Counted from the stretch's first letter, positions 24,500 through 33,652 are shown. The stretch is 64,000 nt of DNA from Eublepharis macularius (GCF_028583425.1 NC_072805.1:11666001-11730000); one strand, 5' to 3'. The notes: generated by a model not told the origin, from the sequence alone. Numbers and translations: made by a program.

Positions 24500-24705
24500 A
24501 AAGAGCAAGAGTCCAGTAGCACCTATAAGACCAATAAAATTTGTGGTAGGGTAAGAGCTTTCATGAGTCATGGCTCACTTCTTCAGATACTGTGACTCAC
24601 AAAAGCTCATACCCTACCATAAATTTTGTTAGTCTTACAGGTGCCACTGGACTCTTGCTCTTTTCTACTCCTATAGACAGACTAACACGGCTACCCATCT
24701 TGCTC
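24500..24705. repeat. Inverted-repeat element AGCAAGAGTCCAGTAGCACC
   Basis: The left arm (AGCAAGAGTCCAGTAGCACC to GTAAGAGCTTTCATGAG) is complementary to the right arm (ACTCACAAAAGCTCATACCC to GCCACTGGACTCTTGCTC), separated by CACTTCTTCAGATACTG. It is followed by AGACTAACACGGCTACCC. Confidence 0.8.
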
Positions 24706-25088
24706 TAGCTCAGCGGAAAAGGCAGGCATTCATATCAGGAGGAGGAATAAACCTTTCTTACTCATAAGTTTACAAAATGCATCAAACACTGAAGTCAACC
24801 TGCTTAGCTTGCCTAACTCTAAAACTGCATTCCTAAGAACAATTTCCTGGGAGTAAGCCTCATTGAATAAAATGGGACTTACTTCTGAGCAGACCTGCTT
24901 AGGATCGCTAAGAATGTAAGTCTTCCTTTCATTGGACCAGTGAATTCATACCTTCCTGTCCAGCAGGCTTCCATTCATACTGCTGGCACAGATATGACTA
25001 AGTATCACCACTCTCACTGAACGGCCTGTAGGCATCTTTCAACGGAGATGAAGACACCATCTTCATCTTCATCCGTGGCTGTGTGTGG

Positions 25089-25500
25089 CTACAGCAGAAC
25101 TATGATTTTTTTCCCCTTCCTTATTTTTGCATTATTTATAGTCCTCCTTTCTCACTGAGACTCAAGGCAGATGACTTCTCTCCCTATGATTTGCCATAGA
25201 GGTTTGCTCATCTGAACAAGGCCTTCTGCAGGCATCACCCTGCCAAAGGGCAAAATCAACAGCTGCCCGTAACACATGCAATCTCTGTAATGTGCCCTTC
25301 CCCAACAGAATGGCCTGCCTGAGGAGGTCAGGAGAGCCCCCACTCTCCTGGCTTTCCACAAACTATGCAAAACTGAGTTACTCAGGAGGGCCTTTTTATG
25401 CAGGTAGGAAGGCTGGGCTGCAAGAAATGGCTCAGAAAGATCCTTTGATAAAAGGATAGGGACTATTGCTCGTACTACTTTGTACAGTGTGTAAATCATT
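25089..25500 (-). repeat. Interspersed repeat downstream of CNGB1
   Basis: The segment is open on the minus strand, but its blocks (CCTACCTGCATAAAAAGGCC, GTTTGTGGAAAGCCAGGAGA) read as a common squamate retroelement. It may lie within the CNGB1 3' UTR or just beyond. Family uncertain. Confidence 0.45.
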
Positions 25501-25692
25501 GTGATTGCATTCTAAAGGGCTATAGATTTTCTGTACGTTTACAATTATACAACTGGAATAATTTTCCAATTACAACCCACGCCTATTGCAGCAGTGAAAG
25601 CCCGTCCAGGCTTTCTGTTTGGTTCCTGGTTTTCAGTTCACGACAGCAGAACTCTATGAGATCCAAAGTTCTCAGCTCTCGAGGAACTTCCT

Positions 25693-25896
25693 CTAGTCAT
25701 TTTCTTCTTTTCCTTCATTTTCTACAGAAAGAATCTGTTCATCGCCTTCAGGTGCTGGACTCACACGAACAATAACAGAGGGCTCAGGGGACTTCACGGT
25801 AACCTTCTCACTTCTGTGGTCATCTGATTTCCTTGAACCAGCTAGTGAACTATGACTGACGGGCGATTTTGGAACAACAGGAGAGGAACTTGCGGC
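25693..25896 (-). CDS. CNGB1: CNGB1 last coding exon, C-terminal tail and stop
   Basis: This 204-bp exon of 67 codons plus TAG has a TCTTCCAG acceptor and phase 0. It encodes an Ala/Ser/Pro-rich stretch (AASSSPVVPKSPVSHSS), then VIVRVSPAPEGDEQILSV and an acidic end KEEND. The EQILSV motif near the end is typical of CNGB1 C-termini. The Pro-rich insert typical of mammals between this exon and the previous one appears shorter here, or a small exon was missed in 25,897-27,669. Confidence 0.92.
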   Translation of the reverse strand, partial: AASSSPVVPKSPVSHSSLAGSRKSDDHRSEKVTVKSPEPSVIVRVSPAPEGDEQILSVENEGKEEND

Positions 25897-27008
25897 CTGG
25901 AAGAGAAATGCAACGTATTGGCATCGACAGGAGTCTGGGGCAGGCAAACTTTCTAGGAAAACAGGTGCCCGAGGGCCGGGTGGGGCTCAGCTGACATAGC
26001 TCCAGAAGATTTCCCCTGAAATCCCTGACGTGTCAGACCCTCTGGAGTGCTTCCCACATTCTTATTTTACATATTCTGAACTGCAGCCCCTGGCACAGAA
26101 TAAACCTGCCTTGAAAGAAAGAGAGAATTGATCATCACCATTTGAATGAGGAAAGGGAGTAAGGCCTTTGGGGCAAACTCAAGAGGACACACAAGGAGCT
26201 ATAAAGAAGGTCCCATCATTTTGCAAATGAAAAATAGTCTTGAGAAACTACTGATTTTGAGCAAAGGAACGGTGTGAACCCTTTCCCTAGGGGTTGTTTT
26301 TCTGATCAAAACCACACACATGCTCCCCCAAGGCACATTTAGAATGTATGGTTGAATCCCCCAGCTCAGTGACCCACAATGGGGCAAATATACACGCCTG
26401 GCTTTTCTCCATCCTCTGGAAGCAGGAGGTGCTTCAAAAGAATTCAGGAGCCCCCATCTTTGCATCTTCAGGAAGTGCACATTTGGAAGCAACTATCTCC
26501 ATGGAAAGAGGATGGTTATCTGGAAATCTTTCAGCATTTTGTGATCTGCTCCAGTACCTCATGGCAGCCATTTTGTGATTGGCCTTGATTAGGATTGTAA
26601 GCCCAGTGCAGGCAACTGGTGGGAAGTCTGGGGCGGTGAGAGGACATGTAAATGGTCAGCAGTGCTGCAATGTCACTTCCACCATAAACCTAAAAGTGAT
26701 GTCATTGTATCACACTGATGATGTCACATCCAGGTTTGCGCCACAAGTGACATCACAGTGTTGAAGTGAGGCCTATTCCCCACTGCACCAGTGGGCAGCA
26801 GCAAGCACTTGAGCCTGCAGGGTGGGAGCAGCAGGAGCCCTGGCAGCCCGAGCCTTGCCCCTCCTGGAAGCCGTTTTGTGGTGGCGTCTACGCTCCATTC
26901 TCAAAATTCCAAACGTGCCCATTACCCAGTGAAATTGGGGAGGGGTACCCTAGTTTGTTAGCCAGCTCAGCTGAGTTGGTCCCATTTCCAGAGAAGATAC
27001 TGTTGCCG

Positions 27009-27632
27009 CAGGGCTTTTTTTCTGGGAAAAGAGGCGGTGGAACTCAATGGGTTGCCAGCACAGGGTGCAACTCATTCTGGGAGGTAGTGCCCCTGGTACC
27101 ACATGTGCGCGTGCAAAGTGCGCACACATTCCCAGGGCCAATGATGTCACTTTGGGTCAGCTGGAACAAGGAGAGAGTTTTTAAAAGTTTAAATCACCCT
27201 CAGCGAAAAGGGTCACATGGCTGGTGACTCCGCCCCCTGATCTCCAGACAGAGGGGAGTTTAGATTGCCCTTTGCGCCACTCCAGCGGTGCAGTGGTGCA
27301 GAGGGCAATCTAAACTCCCCTCTGCCTGGAGATCAGGGCCGATTCCAGATGACTAACCTTAAGTCGCTTCATGCCGCCCTCTTCCGGATCGCGACGGGGA
27401 AAATGCGAAATATCGCGTTTCCTCGTGCGAGTTTTGCGCGTCATCGCGCAAAACTCGCACGAGGAAACGCGATATTTCGCATTTTCCCCGTCGCGATCCG
27501 GAAGAGGGCGGCATGAAGCGACAAGGTTAGTCATCTGGAATCGGCCCAGGGGGCGGGGCCACCAGCCATGTGACCATTTTCAAGAGGTTCCGGAACTCCG
27601 TTCCACTGCGTTCCAGCTGGAAAAAAGCCCTG
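27009..27632. mobile_element. hAT-like fold-back MITE, copy 7, long form with nested MITE
   Basis: CAGGGCTTTTTTTCTGG to AAAAAAGCCCTG. Near-duplications are TGTTGCCG (27,001-27,008) and TGTTGCTG (27,634-27,641). It has an extra internal block (ACTCATTCTGGGAGGTAGTG and TGATGTCACTTTGGGTCAGC) partly shared with copy 8. A second MITE is inserted at 27,337-27,546. The right end is 37 bp from a CNGB1 exon border. Confidence 0.9.
27337..27546. mobile_element. GGCC-end palindromic MITE, copy 3, nested
   Basis: GGCCGATTCCAGATGAC to its complement, flanked by CAG on both sides. The arms (GGAAACGCGATATTTCGCA) are nearly perfect over about 100 bp, meeting at GCGCGTCATCGCGC. It is inserted inside the hAT-like MITE arm. 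Confidence 0.93.
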
Positions 27633-27669
27633 CTGTTGCTGCAGGCAGAAGCCACCCCTTTGTACATAC

Positions 27670-27856
27670 CTGCAGTGCCTTCAATTCTTTCAGTTTCCAT
27701 CGGATGTGAGCCAACCGCCCCTTGCCCCCCATCTTCCCTGCAGCTGCGAGGGCTGCTTGAAAGAGCTTCGGTGTCCCAACTCTTGGAGGAATGATCAGTA
27801 CATCTTTCGGCATCCCCTTTTCTTCTTTAGGTTTACTGTTGTTCTTCAGCATTCGC
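27670..27856 (-). CDS. CNGB1: CNGB1 exon: post-CNBD tail, squeezed between transposons
   Basis: This 187-bp exon has a TTCCAG acceptor and a GTATGT donor. It encodes [40 protein letters not shown] and [20 protein letters not shown], the conserved basic post-CNBD segment of CNGB1. The boundaries are notable. The DIRS element begins about 18 bp upstream of the acceptor in the transcript direction. The right end of a hAT-like fold-back element (27,632) lies 37 bp past the last exon base. The exon sequence itself is intact and conserved. Confidence 0.95.
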
Positions 27857-27929
27857 CTGGAACAGAAAGGAAAAAAACAGGGTTTCTCACCTGTAACTGT
27901 TGATCGTCGAGTCTCTTCTGTGCAGACAC

Positions 27930-28086
27930 ACATTGGGACTGCGCAGGCGCAGGCCAGCCGCGGAAAAGATTTTTCTAGCTCTAAGAGATGTGAGGGGGAC
28001 GTTCGGATCCACCGCGCATGCGCGCCGGTGTTCCCGCCAATTTTGAATGCATATATATCCGAACGTCCCCGGCATTCCCTCAGTTC
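27930..28086 (-). repeat. DIRS terminal repeat, downstream (3') copy
   Basis: This is about 157 bp whose reverse complement occurs at 33,495-33,652 with no mismatch that I could see. It contains the palindromic core GCGCATGCGCGC and the TATA-like tract GCATATATATCC. The outer tail 27,875-27,929 is unique to this end and is mirrored by the first half of the internal complementary region. Confidence 0.9.
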
Positions 28087-28147
28087 ACCTGAGCCGCCGG
28101 AGAAACAATGGAAGAAACCAAGCACTCACAGCGGGGCAGGCGGGAGG

Positions 28148-28245
28148 GAATGTGTGTCTGCACAGAAGAGACTCGACGATCAACAGTTACAGGTGAGAAA
28201 CCCTGTTTATCGTCTTCGTCCTTCTGTGCAGCCCCACATTGGGAG
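28148..28245 (-). repeat. DIRS internal complementary region (ICR)
   Basis: The first half (28,148-28,208) is the reverse complement of the outer left end (27,875-27,936). The second half (28,209-28,245) is the reverse complement of the outer right end (33,641-33,678). The two meet at TTT-ATCGTC. Such a region serves as a bridge template to circularise DIRS cDNA. It is located between the recombinase gene and the downstream repeat, as expected. Confidence 0.92.
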
Positions 28246-28284
28246 AGTAACTAGCATCTCACCAATGGGGGCGGGTGTGAGTGT

Positions 28285-29304
28285 CTACTTGAACAAGGAC
28301 TGCAGGACAGCTGTGCCCACAGCCGAGTCACGTCGTGCATGCACATCCACAGAATAGTGCTTGATGAAAGTGTCTGCAGTGGACCATGTCGCAGCTTGGC
28401 AGACGTCCCGGAGCGGCACTCCTCGTAGGAAGGCAGCAGAAGCAGCTTGCGCTCGAGTGGAATGAGCGGTAACCAACAAGGGACACTGGACTCCAGCATG
28501 CTGATAGCAAAGTTTAATCGTAGACACAATCCAGCGAGAGATGGACTGGGCAGAAGCAGGTGAGCCCTTGCGAGGGCCAGAGTAACACACAAACAGGGCA
28601 GGAGACTTCCTGAAACATTTGGTGCGGTGCAAATAAAACAATAAAGCACGCTTTACATCCAATGTGTGTAGTGCTCGTTCCCCTGGGGATGAAGGTGTTG
28701 GAAAAAAGGAGGGGAGGAACACCTTTTGCTGTAGGTGAAATCTTGAGACTACCTTGGGCAGAAACTCCATGCTAGTGTGGAGCATGACAGTACCAGGGAA
28801 AAACTGCAGGAAGGGAGGGTCACACCGCAGGGCAGACAGCTCCCCAACACGCCTAGAGGACGTGATTGCCACCAGGAAAGCCACCTTCTGAGCGAGCAAA
28901 GGCAGGGGACAAGAAGATAGAGGCTCAAAGGGCTGGAGCATCAGCTGGGAGAGAACCAGGGAGAGACTCCATTGTGGAATGGGATGGGCCCTAGGAGGGA
29001 AGGTCTTGAACAGGCCCTTCAGGAACTGCTTGGAAAGCCAGTGAGTAAAAACTGTCTTCCCATCAATCTGCTCATGGAAGGCAGAGATTGCAGCCATGTG
29101 GACCTTAATACTGGAAAACGCAAGGCCCTGGGAGCAGAGATCCAGGAGGTAGTCCAGGATGACAGGGAGCGGGCAACTAAAGGGAGAAACCCCCTTTGGG
29201 GCCAACCACCGGGAAAAACGTGACCACTTCCTCTGGTAGGACAACCTGGTGGACGGTTTCCGGGCATTCAAGATCACCCCAAGCACCCCAGAAGAGAGGT
29301 TCAT
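28285..29304 (-). CDS. DIRS tyrosine recombinase
   Basis: This is a frame of 339 residues from the ATG at 29,304. The frame is open for another 175 codons upstream over the RT gene, but that part looks like an overlap shadow. An N-terminal SAM-like core-binding region (TRLSYQRKWSRFSRWL) precedes the catalytic domain. Catalytic residues can be read: Arg in SSRRVGEL (about 151-152), His-x-x-Arg in TAHSTRAQ (281/284) and Tyr in KHYSVD (317). This is the integrating enzyme of DIRS elements, joining circular cDNA to target DNA. Its ATG overlaps the RT stop as ATGA, suggesting termination-reinitiation or a separate transcript. Confidence 0.88.
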   Translation of the reverse strand: MNLSSGVLGVILNARKPSTRLSYQRKWSRFSRWLAPKGVSPFSCPLPVILDYLLDLCSQGLAFSSIKVHMAAISAFHEQIDGKTVFTHWLSKQFLKGLFKTFPPRAHPIPQWSLSLVLSQLMLQPFEPLSSCPLPLLAQKVAFLVAITSSRRVGELSALRCDPPFLQFFPGTVMLHTSMEFLPKVVSRFHLQQKVFLPSFFPTPSSPGERALHTLDVKRALLFYLHRTKCFRKSPALFVCYSGPRKGSPASAQSISRWIVSTIKLCYQHAGVQCPLLVTAHSTRAQAASAAFLRGVPLRDVCQAATWSTADTFIKHYSVDVHARRDSAVGTAVLQSLFK

Positions 29305-31220
29305 TCCCGGTTGCCCAGAAGCCAGGCAGCCAGATTCAGTACAGCCACATCGTGATGCCACACCCCGTCCCTGGTTAAGAGGTCCGGGGCGTGAGGCAGG
29401 GGGAGGCATCGCCCCTGGGACAGGGAGAGCAAAAGGGGGAACCAATCCTGGCGAGGCCACCGAGGGGCAACGAGGATACAGCGGGTTCGGTAGGCCCTGA
29501 CCCTGGAAAGAACCTTGTACAGGAGCGGAAAGGGCGGGAAGGCATAAAAGAGCCCTGGGGACCAAGGTATTTGGAAGGCATCCCCTAGGGAGTGGCGGCC
29601 AATGCCGGCCCGGGAGCAGAACAGCGGGGCCTGTTTGTTGCGGGCAGTGGCGAAGAGATCGACCAACGGCATGCCCCATGTGCGGAAAACCTGGTCGAGG
29701 TAAACCCTGTTTAGGGACCACTCGTGCTGAGGCAGAAACACCCTGCTCAGCGCATCCGCCGAGGTGTTGAGATCCCCGGCAATGTGCACGGCTCTGGGAA
29801 GGACGTTGTTGACCATGGCCCAATTCCATAGAGTTGTTGCCTCCTTGCAGAGCTTGAGCGAGACCGTCCCTCCCTGCTTGTTGAGGTAGTAGCAGGCCGT
29901 GGTATTGTCCGACAGGACCTGAACCCTCCTGTTCCGAATGGCATCTGCAAAAGAAGCGAGGGAGTAACGGATCGCCCTAAGCTCAAGAAGGTTGATATGC
30001 ATGGATGCCTCAGATGGGGACCAGATGCCCTGAGCCGAAAGCTGTCCACAGCGCCCCCCCCATCCCAAGTTGGAGGCATCGGTATAAACCGTGACCTCGG
30101 CTAGGAAGGGGCCGAAAGGACAACCTTCAGACAGGTTCCCAGGGACAGTCCACCAGGCCAGAGAGCGCAGCACCACCCTGGGGATGGGAAACCTCTGGTG
30201 CTGACCCATGGTGAGGGGGTTGTACCTCCGGACAAACCAGTTTTGCAGAGGCCTCATACGCAGGCGCGCAAAGAAAACCACCCCTGTGGTGGAGGCCATA
30301 AGGCCCAACAGAGTCTGAACCAAAAGGGCAGTCTGATACCGGCAATGCATAAAATGCCGGGCCAAAGCGGAAAGCCTGGCCAACCGGTCAGGGGGCAGGT
30401 AGGCTCTACCCAGCAGGGAATTGAAATGGACCCCAATAAACCTAATGGCCATGCCTGGGGTCAGGATAGACTTATCCCCATTAACCACCAAGCCCAGCCT
30501 AGCCAGCACGGACAAAGTGAGGGCAATATGGGCCTGGAGAGAGTCAGGCGAGGGTCCCACCAGGAGCCAGTCATCCAAGTACGGGTAGATAAAGCAACCC
30601 TGGGACCGCAGGTATGCCACTACGGTGGCCATGCACTTTGTGAAGACTCTGGGTGCAGAGGCTAGCCCGAAGGGCAACACTGTATATTCATACACAGAAT
30701 CCCCATACACAAACCGCAGGTATTTCCTGTGGCCCTCAAATATAGAAATGTGGAAGTAGGCATCCTTCAGGTCTAGAATGGCCAGCCAGACGCCCACTTC
30801 CAGGAGTTCCATGACTCGCGCCAGGGTCAGCATGCGAAACTTCTCAGCCTTCAAATAACCATTGAGGCCTCGAAGGTCTAAGATGGGCCGGGAACCTCCA
30901 CCTTTTTTATCCACAAGGAAGTATCTGGAGTAAAATCCCCATGGGGAAGTAGAGACATTGACCACCCGGACAGCACCTTTGGTAACCAACTCCATAACAT
31001 TATTGTGTAACACAACATCACAACATGGAGAACAACGGGGAGGGAGAGAGAGAGGGGGTGCATCCGTAAACATTAACTTGTAACCATGGGCCACAATGGA
31101 CAGGACCCAAGCGTCAGAAGTAACACATTGCCAACAGGGCAAAAAAGGTCGAAGCCTGTCCAGAAACTGGGCAGCAGAGGAAGCACCCTCGGAGGCCAAC
31201 GGGGGAGCGTTCAGGCGCAG
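29301..31220 (-). CDS. DIRS reverse transcriptase - RNase H (plus C-terminal methylase-like region)
   Basis: The frame is open from directly after the gag TGA to a TGA at 29,301. Counting from 31,199, RT motifs are LDLKDAYFHI (about 141) and the catalytic YLDDWLL (about 207). RNase H follows with VYTDASNLGWGG (about 371), an ELRAI Glu (about 406), a SDN Asp (about 430) and GDLNTSADALSR (about 475-486). The last 130 residues, with VDLFATARNKQAP and YAFPPFPLL, fit the region that DIRS literature links to a Dam-like methylase; its activity is doubtful. No ATG exists ahead of the RT domain (the first Met falls within GYKLMF), so translation must depend on gag, or the TGA is a mutation. Confidence 0.88.
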   Translation of the reverse strand: MRLNAPPLASEGASSAAQFLDRLRPFLPCWQCVTSDAWVLSIVAHGYKLMFTDAPPLSLPPRCSPCCDVVLHNNVMELVTKGAVRVVNVSTSPWGFYSRYFLVDKKGGGSRPILDLRGLNGYLKAEKFRMLTLARVMELLEVGVWLAILDLKDAYFHISIFEGHRKYLRFVYGDSVYEYTVLPFGLASAPRVFTKCMATVVAYLRSQGCFIYPYLDDWLLVGPSPDSLQAHIALTLSVLARLGLVVNGDKSILTPGMAIRFIGVHFNSLLGRAYLPPDRLARLSALARHFMHCRYQTALLVQTLLGLMASTTGVVFFARLRMRPLQNWFVRRYNPLTMGQHQRFPIPRVVLRSLAWWTVPGNLSEGCPFGPFLAEVTVYTDASNLGWGGRCGQLSAQGIWSPSEASMHINLLELRAIRYSLASFADAIRNRRVQVLSDNTTACYYLNKQGGTVSLKLCKEATTLWNWAMVNNVLPRAVHIAGDLNTSADALSRVFLPQHEWSLNRVYLDQVFRTWGMPLVDLFATARNKQAPLFCSRAGIGRHSLGDAFQIPWSPGLFYAFPPFPLLYKVLSRVRAYRTRCILVAPRWPRQDWFPLLLSLSQGRCLPLPHAPDLLTRDGVWHHDVAVLNLAAWLLGNRE

Positions 31221-33365
31221 TCAGAAGACCGAGGGCTTCTGCGCCGAGGTCGAAGGCTTGGGCGAAGAGGGCTGTTGCCTGCCCTTGGACCGGCCGGAGC
31301 GCCTGGAAGGGTGACGCTGCTGGGCAGAGTAGGATCGGTGACCGTAGGACTGGCCCGAGAAGAAGCGCCCTTGACGCTGCTGGTAAGGCTGGTAAGGGGT
31401 CTGGTAGGATCGGAACCGACCATAGCGATACCTCGGACCCGACGACTGGGCTGAGGGGGCGACCCCGAGGGACTTGGCCGTCTGCTGATTCTTCTTCATC
31501 AGGGAGAGGGACTCATCCGTCTTCTCCGAGAAGAGCTGGGGCCCCTCGAACGGGAAGTCCTCCACCTTCGCCTTCTTCTCTGGAGGCAGGGCCGTGGACC
31601 GGAGCCAGGCGTGCCGACGCAGGACCACCGAAGTTGCCATCGCTCGCGCTGCAGAGTCGGCGGCGTCCTTGCCAGCTGTCATTTGCTGTTTTGACAGCTT
31701 CACGGCCTCGGCTTGGAGGGCCTTAACCAGGTGGCGGCGATCCTCCGGGAGGTCGGAGAGGTAAGAAGACAGCCTCTTCCACAGGAATAGATTATAGGAT
31801 CCCATTATGGCCTGGAAGTTGGCAATACGGAATCCCAGAGACGCGGATGAGTAGAGTTTCCTGCCCACGCCATCCAGCTTCCTGCCTTCCCGGTCCGCCG
31901 GGGCCGACGAGGAACCGGAACGGAACCGAGCCTGACCCTCCTCAGCCACGATCGACGAGGGTTTCGGGTGATTGAAGAGGTACGGGCAATCATCTTGCTT
32001 TAAACGGTAGTACCGTTCCACCTTCTTTGCCGTCGCGGACAGGGACGCCGGCGCCTGCCAGAGCGCGAGAGCGTTATCAACAAAATCCTCCACAGGGGGA
32101 AACGCCACCGACGCGGGGGACCCGGAATACAGCGCCTCCAGCAGCTTACTCTTGGGCTTGGAGGTCGTGGAGGAGACGTCTATCTCCAGCGCGGCGGCCA
32201 TCCGCACCATCTGTTCGGAGAATAGCCTGTAATCGTCATTTGGGGACGATGAGCGGGGCCCACCCACGGTGTCATCCGGGGAAGGATCCGAGGCCGCGTC
32301 TGAAGAGCACTCCGACGGTGACGCCAGACCTTCCTCATCCTCGGAATCTGAAAACTCCGGCGAGGTTTGCGTCGGAACCGAAGACCGGTGAGCGGTCGGG
32401 GCCGACGGATAAGTTGCAGGAACCGGTGGTCGCAGAGGTAAGCCCGGAGGTGGAGGAGCGGGTGCTGGGAGCCCGACTGGCTGAGCCGGAACGGAGACCA
32501 TCGGAACCGACGGATGTTGCAGGAAGGGCAGCGACTGCTGGAACCACGCCACAAAATCCTGCCAGGAGGTCATGTTCCCAACCCCCGCGACCGGCTGGCA
32601 AGGGGGCAGAGGAGCAGGCACCGGGGCAGGCCAGCGAAGAGGCATCGGAACCGACGAGGTAGACGGCAGTGGAACGGAGGCCTCTGAAGGCGCCGGGGCG
32701 GACGGCAGGGAGCGCTCAAAAGATTGGAACGGTTCCGGGAAAGGCGGAAACGGCATAAACTCCTCGGGAACCGACGGAGGAGGCGTGCAAGGAGGCGACG
32801 GGGTGTGGAGACTCACCACATCGTCGGGTATCAGGACTGGTTCGGATGGAGTACCAGGTTGCACAGTCGGAGCTGGGGACAATGCACGGTCCTTGGCCCT
32901 CGACTTCGCCTTGGCCTTCTTGGACGGGGGCTCCGAAACAGCCTCCGGAACCGAAGGCTTGGAGGAGGACTTCGGCTTGGGCGCGGAACGCTTCTTGGCC
33001 TTCCGGCTCGAAGGACGATCCCCGGAACCGGAATCAGGACGGGCCTCCGGAACGGGTTGCCCCGTCGGTTCCGAGGGGAGCGGCTCTGGCGACTTACGAG
33101 ACGGCGCCGGTGACGGAGCGGCAGAGCGCGGCCTATCTCCCGAAGAGCCTGACGGCTTGGGGGGGAGAAGGTTGGCATCCCACAAGAAGGCACGGAGCCT
33201 GGCCTTCCGATCACTCCTTGCCTTCGGAGTGAAGGACATACAAATGGAGCAGCGCTCGACAACATGCCCCTCGCCCAGGCAGATGAGGCAGAGCTCATGG
33301 CCGTCCGAATGGGTCATCTTAGTGCCGCATTTATGACACTTTTTAAACAAAGATGTCTGCGACAT
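31221..33365 (-). CDS. DIRS gag-like protein
   Basis: This is an open frame of about 714 residues counted from the ATG at 33,365. The frame stays open upstream to 33,563 but that part overlaps the terminal repeat, so the internal ATG is preferred. The N-terminus has three CxxC pairs (about residues 10-13, 26-29 and 39-42) with interspersed His, suggesting a zinc-binding module. The middle is very Pro/Ser-rich and basic (for example PSPAPSRKSPEP), and the C-terminus is rich in Arg, Gln and Tyr. This suits a nucleic-acid-binding capsid-like protein, though fold and function are inferred from position. It ends in a TGA that is in frame with the RT frame downstream. Confidence 0.8.
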   Translation of the reverse strand: MSQTSLFKKCHKCGTKMTHSDGHELCLICLGEGHVVERCSICMSFTPKARSDRKARLRAFLWDANLLPPKPSGSSGDRPRSAAPSPAPSRKSPEPLPSEPTGQPVPEARPDSGSGDRPSSRKAKKRSAPKPKSSSKPSVPEAVSEPPSKKAKAKSRAKDRALSPAPTVQPGTPSEPVLIPDDVVSLHTPSPPCTPPPSVPEEFMPFPPFPEPFQSFERSLPSAPAPSEASVPLPSTSSVPMPLRWPAPVPAPLPPCQPVAGVGNMTSWQDFVAWFQQSLPFLQHPSVPMVSVPAQPVGLPAPAPPPPGLPLRPPVPATYPSAPTAHRSSVPTQTSPEFSDSEDEEGLASPSECSSDAASDPSPDDTVGGPRSSSPNDDYRLFSEQMVRMAAALEIDVSSTTSKPKSKLLEALYSGSPASVAFPPVEDFVDNALALWQAPASLSATAKKVERYYRLKQDDCPYLFNHPKPSSIVAEEGQARFRSGSSSAPADREGRKLDGVGRKLYSSASLGFRIANFQAIMGSYNLFLWKRLSSYLSDLPEDRRHLVKALQAEAVKLSKQQMTAGKDAADSAARAMATSVVLRRHAWLRSTALPPEKKAKVEDFPFEGPQLFSEKTDESLSLMKKNQQTAKSLGVAPSAQSSGPRYRYGRFRSYQTPYQPYQQRQGRFFSGQSYGHRSYSAQQRHPSRRSGRSKGRQQPSSPKPSTSAQKPSVF

Positions 33366-33494
33366 AGTGAACGGTATCTCCCGACAGATGACAAGGGGAA
33401 AATACCGACCAGCAGAAGAAACGATCCAAAACTCCGAAGAGACGCTTGAAACGAACGCTAGACAATAAGAACCTTTTCGACGGCGGCGAAAAAG

Positions 33495-33652
33495 GAACTG
33501 AGGGAATGCCGGGGACGTTCGGATATATATGCATTCAAAATTGGCGGGAACACCGGCGCGCATGCGCGGTGGATCCGAACGTCCCCCTCACATCTCTTAG
33601 AGCTAGAAAAATCTTTTCCGCGGCTGGCCTGCGCCTGCGCAGTCCCAATGTG
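33495..33652 (-). repeat. DIRS terminal repeat, upstream (5') copy
   Basis: This is the inverted counterpart of 27,930-28,086. It lies before gag and holds TATATATGCAT, so it probably carries the element's promoter (inference). The outer tail to 33,678 is mirrored by the second half of the internal complementary region. Confidence 0.9.

Noticed and set aside
32027..33336. Plus-strand frames opposite the DIRS gag gene
   Set aside because: They are antisense shadows of the Pro/Ser-rich gag frame with no recognisable domain.
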